A stretch of 64,000 bases of DNA, taken from a virus. A program made the translations under genes and the position numbers. Numbering within the stretch: position 1 is the first letter of the stretch; each line of letters opens with the position of its first letter. The notes under the pieces were generated by a model, which made no database searches, was not told the DNA's origin, and saw nothing but the letters and a program-made list of their open reading frames with translations. The stretch is taken from IMG/VR virus record IMGVR_UViG_3300025276_000023, positions 1 through 64,000 of that record; one strand, 5' to 3'. Of the stretch, positions 29,180 to 37,302 are shown one piece after another.

Positions 29180-29208
29180 TTGAAGTATATATAGTAAAGG
29201 TGAGATAG
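29180..29208 (+). promoter_or_regulatory. Candidate phage promoter (TTGA-TATATAGTAA type)
   Basis: TTGAAGTATATATAGTAA followed by GGTGAGATAGA is among the best matches to the recurrent element and closely resembles the copy at 44031. It precedes the tiny membrane-peptide genes. Confidence 0.65.
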
Positions 29209-29245
29209 ATAACTTAAACACTTTAACACTATAGGAAAATAGATT

Positions 29246-29386
29246 ATGTCAGCGTTCAATAAAGGTTTCTTAATCGGTGCAGTTGTTACAACTATGTGTG
29301 CACCTTTCACGTATAAACTCTTCAAGTCAATTGGCGCAGCAGCCGCAGACATTGAAGCAGAAGCAAAGAAAGAAGGAGAGAAGTAA
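29246..29386 (+). CDS. Tiny membrane peptide, 46 aa
   Basis: The ATG follows CTATAGGAAAATAG, a usable SD. The peptide has one hydrophobic segment (about residues 8-30, FLIGAVVTTMCAPFTYKLF), then an Ala-rich, Glu/Lys-rich tail. It resembles phage small membrane proteins of unknown role. The stop overlaps the next start (TAATG). Real because of SD, coupling and amino-acid pattern shared with the following peptides. Confidence 0.72.
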   Translation: MSAFNKGFLIGAVVTTMCAPFTYKLFKSIGAAAADIEAEAKKEGEK

Positions 29387-29526
29387 TGGGAGCACTTAGA
29401 TTCATTGATGGTTACATGGCAGCGGGTTTAGTAATTGGTCTAACTGTTCACTGCACTGCCGCAGTTGTCGGTTTCAAATCGGGTAAGAAAAAAGCTAAGA
29501 AAGAAGCTGAGATTCAAGCCAAGTAA
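29386..29526 (+). CDS. Tiny membrane peptide, 46 aa
   Basis: Overlaps the previous stop and uses AAGGAGAG in that gene's last codons as SD. One hydrophobic segment (about residues 10-31), then a Lys-rich tail GKKKAKKEAE. Same size and layout as the preceding peptide, suggesting a duplicated gene pair. Function unknown; membrane association inferred. Confidence 0.72.
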   Translation: MGALRFIDGYMAAGLVIGLTVHCTAAVVGFKSGKKKAKKEAEIQAK

Positions 29527-29531
29527 ACAAT

Positions 29532-29556
29532 AGGGACTCCGGTCCCTTTCATTTTT
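29532..29556 (+). terminator. Rho-independent terminator
   Basis: A 6-bp stem AGGGAC / GTCCCT with a TCCG tetraloop is followed by TTCATTTTT. Confidence 0.85.
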
Positions 29557-29598
29557 AGAATACAAAACATTTTAACAAAACTTATTAGGAATTACATT

Positions 29599-29775
29599 AT
29601 GAAATTAGCATCAAAAATAGCACTAGGTTTAGCAGGTATCACAGTAACAGCAGCAGCAGTAGTAGTTGCAATGTACTATGGTGAAGACGACAACGATACA
29701 GCAGTTGATTCAGTTGTTGAAGATGTTACTGAAACAGTAGAGTCGGAAGTTGAAGCGACTGTTGAAACTAAGTAA
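29599..29775 (+). CDS. Small membrane peptide with acidic tail, 58 aa
   Basis: The start has a TTAGGA SD about 8 bases upstream. An N-terminal Lys-flanked hydrophobic helix (about residues 7-27, Ala/Val-rich) is followed by a strongly acidic tail full of Asp, Glu, Thr and Val. This looks like a membrane anchor with an acidic tail outside or inside the cytoplasm. It sits between two terminators, so a separate promoter is expected in 29557-29590, but I see no clear match. Confidence 0.72.
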   Translation: MKLASKIALGLAGITVTAAAVVVAMYYGEDDNDTAVDSVVEDVTETVESEVEATVETK

Positions 29776-29781
29776 TCAATC

Positions 29782-29835
29782 GGTAACACCATCTTAACGG
29801 ATGGTGTTACCACCTCTTCTATACTTTATTTTTTT
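29782..29835 (+). terminator. Strong hairpin terminator
   Basis: A 12-bp perfect stem GGTAACACCATC / GATGGTGTTACC with loop TTAACG is followed, after a short gap, by a run of seven T. Confidence 0.85.
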
Positions 29836-29893
29836 GTAACTTTTCATCCATCTAACATATTGTTTGAAACTAACCTTATTATGGAATTTATTA

Positions 29894-30418
29894 ATGCAAG
29901 CAATATTAGCTATATCGCAAGACGGAGCCATTGGTACAGATACTGGTTTACCGTGGAAATGTTCTTTTGATTTGAAATACTTCAAACACTGTACGGAAGG
30001 TAAGACCATCTTAATGGGTCGTAAGACGATGGATACATTAGGTACTCCTTTACCTAATAGAACAAATCTAGTACTGAGTAAGACGTTGCCAGTTGGTGAT
30101 TATAATGGTTTCCAAATCATCGGGTGTCCTAGTCAGTTACCAGAAGACATGAGTGAAATCGTAATCATTGGTGGATTAGAAATATATAAACTGTTTAGAA
30201 AAGACATTAAGAAGATGTCCGTTTCTGTCATCGATGTTTATGACACAGACGCTACAGTCTTTGCAGACATAGCTGCTCTGACTCAAGGTATGAAGTTAAC
30301 AGATATGGTAATGCACCGTCAACGTGGTTTCACTGACATTGGTCGCTCTTTAGGACTAACTAAAAAACAAATCGAAGACACCAACCTTTATTCAATTAAA
30401 ACATACGAGCGTTTCTAA
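29894..30418 (+). CDS. Dihydrofolate reductase, 174 aa
   Basis: Reduces dihydrofolate to tetrahydrofolate with NADPH, supporting thymidylate synthesis. Visible features: N-terminal ILAISQDGAIG, the substrate-site LPWKCSFDLKYFK with the acid D26 (E. coli D27), the cofactor-binding GRKTM (42-46) and IIGGLEIYKLF. Length is normal for bacterial/phage DHFR. I start at ATG 29894 because it gives the canonical N-terminus, although an upstream in-frame ATG exists. Coupled by TAATG to the next gene and followed by thymidylate kinase. Confidence 0.95.
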   Translation: MQAILAISQDGAIGTDTGLPWKCSFDLKYFKHCTEGKTILMGRKTMDTLGTPLPNRTNLVLSKTLPVGDYNGFQIIGCPSQLPEDMSEIVIIGGLEIYKLFRKDIKKMSVSVIDVYDTDATVFADIAALTQGMKLTDMVMHRQRGFTDIGRSLGLTKKQIEDTNLYSIKTYERF

Positions 30419-30984
30419 TGTTAAGAGTCATAACCAGAGAACAGGTAATCCGTGTACTACAGCTAGAAGACATCGCAGACGATCTTAGCAATGCAAAGCT
30501 TGAAGAACTATATTACGATGCAAAAGGTTTACCTACCATCATCGGGTCGCTCTGTCCAATCACTAAAGATAAAGTACGTTACACGTTAGCGATGTCAACT
30601 GCACAGTTACCACTTGATATGCAAACAGCTATCTTAGATTTACCAGATGAACTAAAACCTAAGTTTGTTATGCGTAATCCTGCTACTGAACAAGTGACTA
30701 TTGAACAGTCTATCTTTTACATGTTCTTAAAGAAAGTTGTTAGCGGTAACTACGAAGGTAAGAATCCAGAAAAGACAATGAAGTTAATGGAGCAAAGTAA
30801 AATACTTCGTACCAATATCGGCACTGATAAAATAGAAGATGAGTTAGTTGTTGTCTTCCCTAAAAACACAAAGCGCGTAACTGATAGATTCTTAAGTGCC
30901 TTTGTAGAACAAGAAATCAAAACTATTAAAGTAGTTAAAAACGGCAAGGTCATAAAAGAGGTTAAACACGATGTTGAATACTAA
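30418..30984 (+). CDS. Hypothetical protein in the DHFR-thymidylate kinase operon, 188 aa
   Basis: Starts on the last base of the DHFR stop and overlaps the thymidylate kinase start by 14 bases, so all three are translationally coupled. The protein is soluble, with charged helical N- and C-terminal parts and a very Lys/Val-rich C-terminus. I recognise no enzyme motif. Tight coupling suggests a role in nucleotide metabolism or its control, but this is inference only. Confidence 0.82.
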   Translation: MLRVITREQVIRVLQLEDIADDLSNAKLEELYYDAKGLPTIIGSLCPITKDKVRYTLAMSTAQLPLDMQTAILDLPDELKPKFVMRNPATEQVTIEQSIFYMFLKKVVSGNYEGKNPEKTMKLMEQSKILRTNIGTDKIEDELVVVFPKNTKRVTDRFLSAFVEQEIKTIKVVKNGKVIKEVKHDVEY

Positions 30985-31585
30985 ACCACGTTTAATATTT
31001 GTAGACGGAATCGATGGAAGCGGTAAGAGCACAACTGTCTCTCAGCTAAAGGTTATATTAGGTGGGGATAATCCTGAGAACATTAAGACGTGTTCATTCC
31101 CAGGACATAATGACTTTGGTCAGATGACTCGACCTTGGTTTGTTAATGACAGTCAACCAGAACACATTAAGTTATTTGCTATCCTTACTGAGTTCTCCAT
31201 TTTCATGGAAGACTACTTAAACGGTAAGTACAACGATTACACTCACGTTATCTGTGACCGTTTCATTTTATCTACTATTCATCAGACTAACTCAGATAGT
31301 CGTTTCATTGAAACAGTGAAAGAGATAGTTAAACATTACGATTTACATTACTATCTATATTTCATCACTACCCTTACATCTGACGATTGTCTTAAACGTT
31401 TAGAGCAGCGCGGTGATATCAATGGGGGCGATAGAAAGGCATTGGCCGAAGCAGAACGTACCAACTTCATTGATTATGCTGATAGATTAGGTTTCCGTTG
31501 TTCTCTTGTACAGTTAGAAAACTCAGGTACCAAACTAGATCTATTCAATCGTCTAGATTCATTCTTTGAGCAAAATCCAAAATAG
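30971..31585 (+). CDS. tmk: Thymidylate kinase, 204 aa
   Basis: Phosphorylates dTMP to dTDP. The P-loop DGIDGSGKST (12-21) and the DR motif CDRFILSTIHQTN (D96, R97) are those of thymidylate kinases, and the length is normal. An AGAGG SD in the preceding gene's 3' end supports the start. With DHFR it shows that the phage supplements host dTTP production; no thymidylate synthase is in the window. Confidence 0.92.
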   Translation: MLNTKPRLIFVDGIDGSGKSTTVSQLKVILGGDNPENIKTCSFPGHNDFGQMTRPWFVNDSQPEHIKLFAILTEFSIFMEDYLNGKYNDYTHVICDRFILSTIHQTNSDSRFIETVKEIVKHYDLHYYLYFITTLTSDDCLKRLEQRGDINGGDRKALAEAERTNFIDYADRLGFRCSLVQLENSGTKLDLFNRLDSFFEQNPK

Positions 31586-31588
31586 AAA

Positions 31589-31620
31589 GAGAGGAGCGCA
31601 ATGCTCCTCTCCTTATGTTT
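31589..31620. terminator. Bidirectional terminator
   Basis: A 9-bp stem GAGAGGAGC / GCTCCTCTC with loop GCAAT, followed by CTTATGTTT, lies between the convergent thymidylate kinase and holin genes. Confidence 0.87.
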
Positions 31621-31963
31621 GTTTCTTTGGTTGTTCATCTGCTTCTGTGACCAGTAACGTTTTAGTATTAGAACGATTCTTCTCTCTGTAGCCAAACGTA
31701 AGTACCGCACCGAACGCTAGATGGATTATACTTCCACTATCTAGCGTAATGGGTATGTAATTCTTACGTCGCTTTAGAAACGCTATCTGTTCCTCTGAGG
31801 ACATTAGTTTAATTATCTCCATCTCATCATCACTGAATGTTATCTCTCTATTTTCATAGTAGAAAGGTAACACCAGCAAGTCAAAGACAACGACCATCGT
31901 ATAAATAAACGCAACGCCTCCAAGCCACTTCTCAGTCATCCAATTAAAAACATTACCCTTCAT
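31613..31963 (-). CDS. Probable holin, 116 aa
   Basis: Two hydrophobic segments: about residues 12-37 (WLGGVAFIYTMVVVFDLLV) and about 68-93 (GSIIHLAFGAVLTFGY), with a charged helix between them and a charged C-terminus. The pattern and place directly downstream of the Rz/Rz1 genes fit a phage holin of the 3TM or GTA type, which forms the membrane hole that releases endolysin. I start at 31963, where a GGAGAGG SD lies 4 bases upstream; the longer frame (31999) lacks one. It overlaps the Rz stop by 11 bases. Confidence 0.65.
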   Translation of the reverse strand: MKGNVFNWMTEKWLGGVAFIYTMVVVFDLLVLPFYYENREITFSDDEMEIIKLMSSEEQIAFLKRRKNYIPITLDSGSIIHLAFGAVLTFGYREKNRSNTKTLLVTEADEQPKKQT

Positions 31964-32513
31964 TGACCTCTCCAGTAATTGATCTGTTATATTTATCAAC
32001 TAACTCAAGATAAAGTTTAACTGTATTTTGACAGGCCGTTAGTTTTTCAACGACTCCGTTTGCTGCGGTTGCTTCTCTGATAAGGAATCGAGAAGTTTCT
32101 GTAGGAAGATAGGTTGTTCTGTTTCCATCATCGCAGGACTGGGGAGTGGTAGATATAGCGGTTCCTGTTTCAATGGGGTCTCCCTCACCGATGTTGACTC
32201 GCAACCTAAAATTGTCAGACTCAAGACCGTCAATAGCAGACTCATACTTTTCTTGCTGTTCATTTATTCTCTCCTGATATTGTTTAGTTAACAGTTCACT
32301 TGCAGTTATACCTGCTTGGCGTTCTTGTGCAAGGTCATTCTTTAATTTAAGTATCGCATCTTCTTTTTCTGAAACCATTTGGTTGTATTTTAAAAGAAGT
32401 TTATCTTTCATGGTACTGGCACCGTGATTATAAATCAGCGTAGTGTATATACCAAGTACCACTAGCGTGATAATAGATATGGCCAGACGACTGCTGAGAA
32501 AGGACTTTATCAT
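31953..32513 (-). CDS. Rz: Inner-membrane spanin (Rz-like), 186 aa
   Basis: An N-terminal membrane anchor (about residues 10-28, LAISIITLVVLGIYTTLI) is followed by a long periplasmic coiled coil (about 38-100, rich in Glu, Gln, Lys). The rest is a looser C-terminal part. This is the layout of Rz-type i-spanins, which join the outer-membrane o-spanin to fuse the envelope membranes in the last step of lysis. A GGAG SD precedes the start. The o-spanin gene is nested inside it in another frame, as in classical Rz/Rz1 pairs. Confidence 0.88.
   Translation of the reverse strand: MIKSFLSSRLAISIITLVVLGIYTTLIYNHGASTMKDKLLLKYNQMVSEKEDAILKLKNDLAQERQAGITASELLTKQYQERINEQQEKYESAIDGLESDNFRLRVNIGEGDPIETGTAISTTPQSCDDGNRTTYLPTETSRFLIREATAANGVVEKLTACQNTVKLYLELVDKYNRSITGEVNEG
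32039..32263 (-). CDS. Rz1: Outer-membrane lipoprotein spanin (Rz1-like), nested in Rz
   Basis: Seventy-four codons lie wholly inside the Rz gene in a different frame. The start has an ideal AGGAGAG SD. The N-terminus is a lipoprotein signal peptide: KK, then a hydrophobic stretch, then the lipobox ILGC, so Cys21 would be lipidated. The mature part is Pro-rich and short (PLYLPLPSPAMM), typical of Rz1 o-spanins. It would be easy to dismiss as a shadow ORF, but SD, lipobox and context support it. Confidence 0.88.
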   Translation of the reverse strand: MNSKKSMSLLLTVLSLTILGCESTSVRETPLKQEPLYLPLPSPAMMETEQPIFLQKLLDSLSEKQPQQTESLKN

Positions 32514-32514
32514 T

Positions 32515-33711
32515 CTATTCTCCGTGGATTAAGTATTCGTAGAGGTGTTCAGTGTCGATTCTATCAACTGGCTTCTTAACCATTTTAACTGTTTTCTGCA
32601 ATTTCCATCTGCTATCAGACAAACGATAATCTTCTAATAGACAAGTTGTGCTATATGCTATCGTATTTGCATTGTCTTCTTTTCTGTAGATATGCTTTAT
32701 TATCTGACCAGTGGCATTTAGTATTGGATTGTTTAACTTAGTCCCTATAAAGGCGATGTTAGTATTTGCCATGTTTTCTAACTTACGCTTTCTCACATAA
32801 ACAGTTTGTCTGTTGATATAGCCAGCAAATGTATGTGGTAGATCCATTACACGTTTAAACGTATCGTCCGATAATAATTCTTTAACTGAATAAATATCGT
32901 TATCGCCAATTGTCAAGCCTACATCTTCTGGTTTTATGATACCGTCCGCAATGGCACGTAGAATACGTTCACCAATGTTGTCTATATCTATTTCGATATA
33001 TCTATCTGCCACTAGCTTTATAGATTGACTATTTTCAGTTAATATGAACAATTGCCCCAAGATTACAATAAACGGAGTAATTCCTTTAGTCACTTCCTTA
33101 CCTAAACGATAGTAGCATGTGCCGTCTGATATGTTCGATACATTCTCCGATGTAACGTCCGTCAGTGCAATCCCGCCTAAGTTAGTGAAATCTAAAACAT
33201 CTAAATCTAACATACCTCCTTTTAAATAAGAACGGTTAGCTCCTAACAGATATAGATAGTCTGTATTGCTAAGTTGTCTGTGTATATATCCGTTTACGCT
33301 GAACAGTGCATTGTTAGCCACTTCCTGAGCAATGTCAGGTAATCTCATTGCAATGTCATCAAACAGCTCAATGGGACGTTTGTCTTCAATTGAACCGGTT
33401 GCATTGGTAGGTATTAGTAAATGCATTGCAGTGCTTAGGTTTTGTTGTTTAACGGTCTTAGTAGTGACAAGCTCTGGATCAGCAACTGTATCATAACCGT
33501 CATAGGTTCTATCCGCCATCCATTCATAAAAAGGAATATCTAACTCAGTTAAGTTAGGTAATTTCTTAAGGTTGAGATAACGATGGTCTTTACCAATTAA
33601 TACCTGAAACATACATACATCGTACTGGTACAAATCCTTTAAAGACGTCCCTACGCTAATCGTATAGAATTCATTTTCTTTAGGGTCGATTACGTGAATT
33701 GCTAATAACAT
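32515..33711 (-). CDS. Hypothetical protein upstream of the spanins, 398 aa
   Basis: I start at 33711, where AGGAAG lies about 7 bases upstream; the open frame continues to 33819 but would overlap the divergent fibre gene. The protein is beta-rich, with FSVNGYIHRQ and YLLGANRSYLKGG segments in its middle and no signal peptide or membrane segment. The Rz start follows its stop by one base. Probably a virion structural protein; it could also be an accessory expressed with the lysis genes. Confidence 0.75.
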   Translation of the reverse strand: MLLAIHVIDPKENEFYTISVGTSLKDLYQYDVCMFQVLIGKDHRYLNLKKLPNLTELDIPFYEWMADRTYDGYDTVADPELVTTKTVKQQNLSTAMHLLIPTNATGSIEDKRPIELFDDIAMRLPDIAQEVANNALFSVNGYIHRQLSNTDYLYLLGANRSYLKGGMLDLDVLDFTNLGGIALTDVTSENVSNISDGTCYYRLGKEVTKGITPFIVILGQLFILTENSQSIKLVADRYIEIDIDNIGERILRAIADGIIKPEDVGLTIGDNDIYSVKELLSDDTFKRVMDLPHTFAGYINRQTVYVRKRKLENMANTNIAFIGTKLNNPILNATGQIIKHIYRKEDNANTIAYSTTCLLEDYRLSDSRWKLQKTVKMVKKPVDRIDTEHLYEYLIHGE

Positions 33712-33757
33712 ATTTTTACTTCCTGATTTTATGACAATTTGAATATAAGGCATCGTT

Positions 33758-35554
33758 ATGAACGACTTACTGATAATATATCCATACGACCCTAACGGTA
33801 CAATTTCTGTAAACTTCATTAAAGAAGAAAAGCATAAATTAACAGCGTCACAGGGTTTGGATTACGCGTTCTTGAATTTACGTAAAGGACCTTTCCATGA
33901 GAAAGATTTATCAATCGTAGATCAAAGAACTCGAAAGAAATTAATATTGAATGAAGATTATAAATTAACCCTTCCATTCATCAATGATGGTACTAGAAAA
34001 GAGTGCTTTAGAATTGTTGAGATTCTAAATAAATCTTACTTCGATTCCATCTTACTTGTAGATTATCGCACGCTAGGTTCTGATCTTGTTTTCGATGAAC
34101 TTGAAATAATACAATACCTAGCTACGAGAGAAATCAGTCCAAGAGAAATACTTTGGAGTGAGATTGTAGAGAAACCAGGTCGCTACGATGTAGAAGAACA
34201 TTTACACCACATCAAAGACTTTTTTGGCATGAATGAACTAGTCACTGCTTTAACTAACCGAGTAGAGTTAGTTAAGGTTCAGTATCAGGATTTAGTCGAC
34301 AGTGTGAATAATCACATTTTAGAACCTAACGCTCATAACATAACTTTAATCGATCTAAGATTACAGCGTTTAGCGAATCTTTTTCCTTCTGAATTATCTT
34401 ACTTTGCTAAAAGTAGACTGACTATAGTAGAGAAGCTCTCATACTTAACACCTCGCGTTTTAAATGATTTCCTTGACCAAACGTACCTTAAAATAGAAGA
34501 GCTTGTTAAAGTACATCTAGAAGGTCCACGACAAGTAACGCAAGCTTCTGTTGCCACATGGAGAATTACAAACTTCGATTCGTTTAGCCGTTATTTAATA
34601 GAGTCAACTGCTGGAACGTTTACTAGAACTGATGAGTTCATCTACGGTGAGTTTTATGTTACAGATTCTTTAGGTAAGAAAACATTTACTGTTTTAAAAA
34701 ATGATATACCTACTGAGTTTGAAATAGACATTAAAGAAGCAGGTATTGAAGCACCTATAATTGCAGGCATAACAAATAATGCTAAAGGAGTATCTCTATC
34801 TGCTAAGTTTAACTCTACTCCTATTAGAACAGTTCCAGTTAATAAAGATGCGCTGAAAGAATGTATCTATCAAATATCGACTGAACCTACTTTTTCAGAC
34901 ATTATTTTCTTCAGTACAGTTACTTCAACAGACGACGTTCAGACAGCTAAATTGAATAAGTTAAGTACCTACTATATAAGATGTAGACACGTAGGTACTA
35001 TCTACAGTTCTCAGTGGAGTCCTACCGTTAAGTTCACTACCATCGACATTGTCGCACCGTCAGTTGTTTTCAATCCTAGAACTACCATCTTATCAGGCGG
35101 TAGATTAGCACATGATTTTGTGGCAGGTGCCAGTATCTTTAGTGAATATGCAAATGAAAGAATTATATCGGGGATAGAATATAAATTAATGTTGTCTGTA
35201 CCTAATTCAACTCAGCGACCAGTAGTCGCTTACAGCGGTGTTAAAGCAATTGATTTTTCAGATATAGTTAAGTCGATGGCGTGGACTCCTCTGTCTTCTT
35301 CCGAGAATGGGGACTATGGACAATATGGACCAGGTGGGTACAATACGGAAAATAAACATTTTAAAGCAAGTACGTTTTATGAACTCGTCTGTAGGATTCG
35401 TCTGGGTAACGATGACTGGTCAGATTGGTCAGATCCTAGGTCTATTAAAACATCGCTGGTTACTAATAAAGTAATTCAAGAATCAGAAACAATAGGTGAG
35501 GGCGACGGTGCATATCTTCGCTATTACGATAAAGAAATTCAAATTTACAGCTAA
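33758..35554 (+). CDS. Tail fibre protein, YPYD family member 1, 598 aa
   Basis: The start has an ATAAGG SD. It starts with the motif IIYPYDPNGT shared with the next two fibre genes, has VDYRTLGSDL at about residue 105 and EEHLHHIKDFFG at about residue 147, and also a fibronectin III-like domain at about 345-425 (ISTEPTFSDIIFF, then YYIRCRHVG, SSQWSPTVKF). The N-terminal YPYD region is likely the virion attachment domain and the C-terminal part the binding domain. Divergent from the lysis operon across 46 bp. Confidence 0.8.
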   Translation: MNDLLIIYPYDPNGTISVNFIKEEKHKLTASQGLDYAFLNLRKGPFHEKDLSIVDQRTRKKLILNEDYKLTLPFINDGTRKECFRIVEILNKSYFDSILLVDYRTLGSDLVFDELEIIQYLATREISPREILWSEIVEKPGRYDVEEHLHHIKDFFGMNELVTALTNRVELVKVQYQDLVDSVNNHILEPNAHNITLIDLRLQRLANLFPSELSYFAKSRLTIVEKLSYLTPRVLNDFLDQTYLKIEELVKVHLEGPRQVTQASVATWRITNFDSFSRYLIESTAGTFTRTDEFIYGEFYVTDSLGKKTFTVLKNDIPTEFEIDIKEAGIEAPIIAGITNNAKGVSLSAKFNSTPIRTVPVNKDALKECIYQISTEPTFSDIIFFSTVTSTDDVQTAKLNKLSTYYIRCRHVGTIYSSQWSPTVKFTTIDIVAPSVVFNPRTTILSGGRLAHDFVAGASIFSEYANERIISGIEYKLMLSVPNSTQRPVVAYSGVKAIDFSDIVKSMAWTPLSSSENGDYGQYGPGGYNTENKHFKASTFYELVCRIRLGNDDWSDWSDPRSIKTSLVTNKVIQESETIGEGDGAYLRYYDKEIQIYS

Positions 35555-35564
35555 GAGGTGACGA

Positions 35565-37232
35565 ATGGCTACTGTATATCCTTACGATATAAACGCTTCG
35601 CTCGATTCAAACAGAATCGTAAATGAAATACAAACATTTCCAAGTGCAAGCGCTAAAGGGTTCAGCGTAATAGCGCCTAAGCTTGCGCCGTTTCATAAAA
35701 AGACGTTTGAACTAAAATTAACAAACGGTACTAAACTTATTCCTAATGTAGATTATGAATTTGGCTGGTACTACGATGGACTTTCTAACCGTGCTGATGC
35801 GCCTGAAATATTTATGGTCATCGTACTTAAGAACGTGTCTTACATAGCTCAGAATGTTGTACTGGCTTACCATACCGTTGGTGCTGAGTTTACTATGGAA
35901 AACGCTGCATGGCAAGACTTTGCTCGGTCACAGCCAGTTAATCCAATTGATTCGGTATGGGATGTACTTGACGACCGTCCAGGTTTATATTCTACAGACC
36001 CTAACCTAGTACTAATGAAAGATGCTGTTGGTTGGGACAGATTCATTTCAGTTACCAAAGAACTGGTTGATGAAGGTACGTTGGTACATAATCGCATTCG
36101 CCGAATGATCGATCTTCATGTAAACAATGAAGTAAATGCGCATGACATCGACGTCGGACGTTTAGGTCTAGATCGTTTCTTATCATTAAAGAAAGCAACG
36201 TTAGCTACTCTAATACAAGGTACCGATTCAAATCAGTATCTTGGAGTGATTGAAACCCGCGCTTTCCTTAAAGAACGTTACGTAGAACTTGGTAAGGCAG
36301 CAGTAATAAATTTAATCGGCCCAACAGTAGCATATCAAGGCTCTAGTGCCAGCTGGGTTATTTCAGATTACGATTCGTTTAGCACATATGAAGTTTCTGC
36401 TAGTTTCTTAGACATAACTTTGAGAGACTCTAATATTGTCACCACCGTAAAGGACGAAGCTCCTATAGGTAAGTCTATAATGACCATCTATAAAAACGGC
36501 GCACCTAGACTCTTTGAGATCAATATTTTAGGTATCGGTATCGGCCAACCTTCTATTATCGGCATAATGGACAATGAAAGCAATGTAAGTCCATTAGTAT
36601 CAGTTAATACATCTAGTTTCTTTACAGAACCTACTGGTGCAGATACATTTGCCAATGTTCAATATGAAATATCAAGAACAGAAACGTTCTCTGATATCAT
36701 CTTTAGTTTCACGAGCAATTCGACAGGCAGTGTAACGACCGACCTTCCGGATAGAACCCGTCTCTATGCTCGTGCTAAACATATAGGTAAATCAAACAGA
36801 TCGTCTGCATGGTCTCCTGTCATTTCATTCATTACTGGTGATAGACCAATTAAGGTAACTAAGCCAGTGAGAGCATCCATTGGTTGGCAAGATAGAGTTA
36901 CTATATTTACTGATCAAACAACGGGCAAGAAGAGCAATGCACAAGTTGAAATGGCAATACGCGTTTCTTCATTGTCTCAAATGTCTGATGAGACACTGTT
37001 CTTGGAAGTTACAGATGATTCACAAACACGTACCGTCAGTAACAGAGCGTATAGCGGTGCGGTGGCTAGTAACCAGTCACTCATCCTATTCTCCTTCACG
37101 GTACTCGATCATTTACGAGGTCCTCGTGAGGCGACCTTTAAAGCTCGTTACGGTAGAGATGTGGACGGTGTCATTACATATGGCGATTGGTCGTATGATT
37201 ATAACATGGATACCATTAGCTACATGGATTAA
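35565..37232 (+). CDS. Tail fibre protein, YPYD family member 2, 555 aa
   Basis: The start has an AGAGG SD. A paralog of the previous gene: VYPYDINASL at the start, LAYHTVGAEF at about residue 105, and a fibronectin III-like domain at about 360-430 (YEISRTETFSDIIF, LYARAKHIG, SSAWSPVISF). The last ~110 residues differ from paralog 1, so duplication with divergence at the distal end is likely. The gene ends before a hairpin. Confidence 0.8.
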   Translation: MATVYPYDINASLDSNRIVNEIQTFPSASAKGFSVIAPKLAPFHKKTFELKLTNGTKLIPNVDYEFGWYYDGLSNRADAPEIFMVIVLKNVSYIAQNVVLAYHTVGAEFTMENAAWQDFARSQPVNPIDSVWDVLDDRPGLYSTDPNLVLMKDAVGWDRFISVTKELVDEGTLVHNRIRRMIDLHVNNEVNAHDIDVGRLGLDRFLSLKKATLATLIQGTDSNQYLGVIETRAFLKERYVELGKAAVINLIGPTVAYQGSSASWVISDYDSFSTYEVSASFLDITLRDSNIVTTVKDEAPIGKSIMTIYKNGAPRLFEINILGIGIGQPSIIGIMDNESNVSPLVSVNTSSFFTEPTGADTFANVQYEISRTETFSDIIFSFTSNSTGSVTTDLPDRTRLYARAKHIGKSNRSSAWSPVISFITGDRPIKVTKPVRASIGWQDRVTIFTDQTTGKKSNAQVEMAIRVSSLSQMSDETLFLEVTDDSQTRTVSNRAYSGAVASNQSLILFSFTVLDHLRGPREATFKARYGRDVDGVITYGDWSYDYNMDTISYMD

Positions 37233-37238
37233 CATAAA

Positions 37239-37260
37239 TAGGAAGCACGGACGCTTCCTA
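37239..37260 (+). terminator. Hairpin, weak terminator
   Basis: An 8-bp stem TAGGAAGC / GCTTCCTA with loop ACGGAC lies 7 bases past the stop, without a T-run. A GTATGA element follows, possibly part of a late promoter for the next fibre gene. Confidence 0.6.
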
Positions 37261-37302
37261 AATCGTATGAAATAAAGATTATATTCAACCTGAGGAAATG
37301 AC

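Noticed and set aside
33712-33819. 36-codon N-terminal extension of the minus-strand 398-aa protein
   Set aside because: It would overlap the divergent fibre gene start and lacks an SD; the ATG at 33711 has one.
36880-37275. 131-aa plus-strand ORF overlapping the end of the second YPYD fibre gene
   Set aside because: It lies in another frame of a well-supported gene, has no SD, and its protein lacks any pattern; treated as a shadow.
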